The notes beneath the pieces were generated by a model that did not search any database, was not told the DNA's origin, and worked only from the letters and a program-made list of their open reading frames with translations. This document shows positions 60,449 through 64,000 of a stretch of DNA of 64,000 nucleotides, one piece after another (positions within the stretch are counted from its first letter, which is position 1; the number at the start of each line of letters is the position of its first letter). Position numbers and translations under genes: made by a program. Source of the stretch: Dryas octopetala (lineage: Eukaryota > Streptophyta > Magnoliopsida > Rosales > Rosaceae); contig OY992833.1 in assembly GCA_963921425.1 (NCBI GenBank), positions 31,296,698 through 31,360,697 of the forward strand, read 5' to 3'.

Positions 60449-63400
60449 ATGTTTGGTGAGAAGAACCGCTCAAATGGTCTTCTTGCCTCTGAGGACGAGG
60501 CCTCTCAGAGCAAGCTCACACGACACATCTCCAAGCAAAACAAGGCAAACCCAGAAGAGAAAATGGGTTTCCCTGAAAAGGGTATCAATTTTCTCAGAGA
60601 ATCAGATATGGGTTCTGAAGGGTTTCAATCAGAACCCACAAAAATTGGAAATTTAGGTTCTCAGGAGCTGACTCTCAGCTACCTCTGCGATAGTTCCAAA
60701 CTGGGTTTTCTTGAGAAAGAGTTTTCCGGGAAAAATTTGTTGACTTCCTTGGAGAAAGTGAGTTGTAAAGGTAAAGAAATCGTTTTTCCTGAGAATTCTA
60801 ACCAAGATCACAAATGGGTAGAGAGGGATTTCCTTAATTTGAACGAAACTAGGCAGAATTGCTCAAAACGAGAGCTCGTGGAAGAGATTGAGAGAGATAG
60901 TAGGGACAAGAAGCCAAAGCTTGAGACTTTGAATCTCTCTCTGGCCTTGCCTGAGGTCTCGTTCTCTCTCACTGCTTCAAACGCTTTACAAAATGGTGAT
61001 CCTCCAGCTATGCCAAAGCCTAGTAGGAGTATACAATCTCTGGCACCATCTACCAACAATACGCAAACCACTTGTTCCAACGATTTCACAGCAGCTTCAT
61101 TATCTTACTCTTATTCACACCCCTTTTCCCACAACCCCAGTTGTTCGCTTACACGAAATTCGACTGAGAATTACGAGTATTCGGTTGGGAAAGATGATCA
61201 AATCTGGAACTGTGGAGAGGGGACTAATGGGTCTGTTCATAGCCGGTTTAAGCCGATTGGAGATGGAGTTGCTCTGGCAAATCATGGTGCTGGGCTTTTC
61301 TCGTTGATGCAGAGTAATCGTAAGGATTCGTGTAATAGTCTTTATATGACAACTAGCTCTGATAACCATTCGTTTTTCCCATCTGAGTTGCCTGCTAAGC
61401 CTAGAATTGACACCCAGTCTGGGGATTCTAGAGGGAGAGGTTCGGAGAGTTTGAGAGGTTTGGAGGGTGTAGATGGTAGTGGGAGAGCCAGGAAGGTTTC
61501 TAGACCGGAGAGAATTCTTCGTGACATTGTCTCGGAGTCTATTCCGGTCATGGCTTCGATAATTCAGGAGCTTCCTGATGATACACTCTTATCAACTAAC
61601 GAATACCTGAAGAATCTGATTTCCATGCCCGAGAAGAAAGAGGAGTTAGTGAGTCTCCAAAACCGGCTTGAGAGAAGGTCTGACCTTACAAAGGAGAATC
61701 TCTCAAAGTGCCAGAAAAATCAATTGGAGATTCTGGTTGCTGTGAAGATGGGTCTTGGGAACTTTGTATCTGGGAAAAACCGCCTCCCCACAACCGAGCT
61801 GGTGGAGATTTTCTTGTTTACGAGATGTAGGAATGTGAATTGCAATAGTTTATTGCCTGTTGATGATTGTGATTGCAAGATTTGCTCTGCAAATAAGGGG
61901 TTTTGCAGTTCCTGTATGTGTCCTGTCTGTTTGAATTTTGACTGTGCCAATAATACTTGTAGTTGGGTTGGTTGTGATGTTTGTTCGCATTGGTGCCATG
62001 CTGCTTGTGGTATTCAGAGAAATCTCATTAAGCCAGGTCCTAGCTTGAAGGGGCCCTCCGGGACAACTGAGATGCAATTTCATTGCATTGGGTGTGGTCA
62101 TGCTTCAGAAATGTTTGGGTTTGTTAAGGATGTGTTTCTGTGCTGCGCAAAAGACTGGGGACTAGAGACACTTATCAAGGAGCTTGACTGTGTTCAGAAG
62201 ATTTTTAGGAGAAGCGATGATTTTAAAGGCCGGGAACTGCACATTAAGGCTGAGGAGATTATCTCCAAGCTTGGATCCCAATTGATGTCTCCATCAGATG
62301 CCTGCAATTTCATCACTCAATTCTTTAATTGTAAGTCCAATTTTTTTATTTGCGTTTGTATTTCCACTTACGTATTTATTCTTTTACTTTCTACTAGTTG
62401 TTAGGCCTCATTGTATTTAGTTGCTTGCTGCATAAATTTGTCTTATTCCTTGCATGTTAGGAATGATCACTCATAACTTTTGTGATAAAAACAATACTAA
62501 TTAGATTTAAAAGGGAAGTTCTACAAAATTGCCATTAGGCAAGCTACTCTTTATGGGACAAAATGTTGGGCGTTACTGTAAAAAACAAGAGCAATGTATC
62601 TATGTAGCGGAAACGAGAAATTTAAGATGGCTGATAAGAGTGACTACATGTAAAAGCATAGAGAGGAGTTGCAGGCACCCCACACATGTAAGTGGTGGAA
62701 AGCTAAAAAGGTGGAGGCAATGTGGGAACAGTCAAGAGAGGAGTTGGTGAATTGAGAGAAATAGGAGGGCTAGTGTAATGATTGGAACTATGTTGAAAAG
62801 AATACTCTCTGCATTGCTTCCTTGAGGATTGTGACGACTTGATCACACATTTAGAAGACCTGGATTAATGTTGGAGGAATCTTACAACTTGTTTTATGTA
62901 ATTCTTGTGCTTTTTTGCAGTTATGGTTTTATTTTTAATTATTGTCTTTGGATTTTTCGTAAAAAATCTAGCAACCCCATATATATAGCATTTAAAGATT
63001 GTGATCCTTAGACTTGGGAGGGGAAGATAAATAATATTGGTACATATAACAATGTTGTAATTCTATACAATGGTTGTAGGAAGGATTGTATTCCTCCATT
63101 TAAGTTTTGAAGAATTATGATAGGTACAATGGGAACCACATTCTAGATGACTTTTAAATATGCTTGTTATTCGATATACTTGTTTTACATGTATCTGTTT
63201 GTGTGATTTAAATATGCTTGTTATTCGATATGTATTTTTTATCTGACTCTGCATTTTTTATCCTCTTGTAAATAGATACAGATGGAGTGTCAGAATATCC
63301 TGCTTCTAGTATACCCACAAAAGAGTTGGCAGCTCCTCAAGCCAGCCTTAGGAAAGATGCAACCCCTTTTTCTCAACCCGCTGCTCTACCTCCAAAATAT

Positions 63401-63859
63401 GCTGTTTACAACAACACAGGTTCTAGTATGCAATGTGATTTATTGTCAAATGATACCCCCCGTCAGAACAACCTCAAATCTTCCCTCATAAGCAATGAGG
63501 ATGAGTTCCAGTTTGGAGCAGTATCAAAAATAGATGGGTTTGACAGCTTGGAAAGCATAGTGAGGGTAAAGGAAGCTGAAGCTAGAATGTTCCAGAACAA
63601 GGCAGACGAAGCACGGAGAGAGGCAGAAGGGTACAGGCAGGTGATTCGGGCCAAGGCGGAGAAGTTGGAGGAAGAGTATGCTGGGAAGTTTTCCAAATTG
63701 TGTTTGAAAGAAACAGAGGAAAATCGAAGGAAGAAACTGGAGGAGCTGAAAGTTTTGGAAACTTCACATTGTGATTATTACAACATGAAGACTAGAATGC
63801 AAGCCGAGATTGCTGGCTTGTTGGACAGAATGGAAGCGACAAAGCAGCAACGGGTTTAG
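60449..63859 (+). CDS. OBE3: OBERON3-type PHD-finger protein (TITANIA class)
   Basis: Two exons, 60449-62330 and 63276-63859, with the junction within a tyrosine codon (AAT-T|AT-ACA), give 821 residues. The long N-terminal half is Ser/Asn-rich and disordered. A central conserved block (about 350-450, RPERILRDIVSESIPVMASI ... FLFTRC) precedes the Cys-rich PHD-type finger (about 456-560; CNSLLP, CKICSANKGFCSSCMCPVC, CSWVGCDVCSHWCHAACG, FHCIGCGHASEMFGF). The C-terminus (about 719-817) is a strong coiled coil rich in Glu, Lys and Arg, used for OBERON/TITANIA oligomerisation. These nuclear proteins read histone marks and maintain shoot and root meristems. The ATG at 60449 is the first in frame. 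Longer than the roughly 730-residue Arabidopsis protein, mainly in the N-terminal half. Intact. Confidence 0.93.
62331..63275 (+). other. Intron of OBERON3
   Basis: A 945-bp AT-rich intron with GTAAGT donor and TTGTAAATAG acceptor. No gene or clear element is seen in it. Confidence 0.8.
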
Positions 63860-64000
63860 TTTCTTTTGTTTTTGTTATTAATTTTTTTCTTTTAACAATG
63901 CTGCAAATTGTGCTTAGTTTATTAATGTTATTTCGATTTTGGATTCTGGTTGTCAATTCAAATCAAATGAAAGTGAATGGTTGTTTCAGTTGTGAAATAC
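63860..64000 (+). other. 3' UTR of OBERON3
   Basis: T-rich sequence after the TAG stop at 63857-63859; the transcript end is not identifiable with confidence. Confidence 0.5.

Noticed and set aside
1-64000. Complete LTR retroelements or other capsid-bearing elements
   Set aside because: No paired long terminal repeats and no reverse transcriptase, integrase or capsid-like frame was recognised; the repeats seen are short inverted-repeat DNA elements and micro-insertions.
1-64000. CRISPR arrays, operons or bacterial-type systems
   Set aside because: The window is plant nuclear DNA with spliced genes; no regularly spaced identical repeats were seen.

Overview
The window is nuclear DNA of a dicot plant. 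The genes have GT-AG introns, the intergenic DNA is AT-rich, and every gene has a clear plant orthologue: THO2, a PUB20/21-type U-box ligase, TMK1, an EG45-like protein, the cytokinin receptor AHK4, a ZFP1/3/4-type zinc finger and OBERON3. Protein similarity and repeat types suggest a woody rosid, possibly Rosaceae such as Prunus; that is an impression, not a test. One 200-base N gap (17020-17219) shows this is a draft assembly.

Layout. 1-15075, minus: THO complex subunit 2, 30 exons traced, 3' end outside the window. 15076-15520: its promoter, with telo-box and site II motifs. 15575-17019: a nest of inverted-repeat DNA elements that runs into the gap. 19117-20427, minus: single-exon U-box E3 ligase. 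23030-23466: PIF/Harbinger-like MITE. 25561-29083, minus: TMK-type receptor kinase (2 exons). 29787-30897: fold-back Mutator-like element with a 10-bp target duplication. 31353-31425, plus: tRNA-Glu(CTC). 33604-34294: second fold-back Mutator-like element (9-bp duplication). 34664-35190, plus: small secreted EG45-like protein. 36725-42088, minus: cytokinin receptor histidine kinase (11 exons). 42089-56057: gene-poor, with three or four inverted-repeat elements and pyrimidine repeats. 56058-56846, plus: one-finger C2H2 repressor. 60449-63859, plus: OBERON3-type PHD protein (2 exons).

The genes do not form a pathway or cluster. They are independent plant regulators: mRNA export, immunity-type ubiquitination, auxin-linked surface signalling, cytokinin perception and transcription. 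No cluster of linked accessory genes was found. The least expected signal is a set of five very short poly(A)-tailed insertions, four of them ending G-G-C or G-G-C-C before the A-run, each flanked by a 9-18 bp direct repeat. They look like extremely truncated products of target-primed reverse transcription. Also notable are the long fold-back DNA elements, which could give hairpin RNA, a coding-like island inside THO2 intron 19, and a G-quadruplex/hairpin cassette inside the element at 15652-16542.
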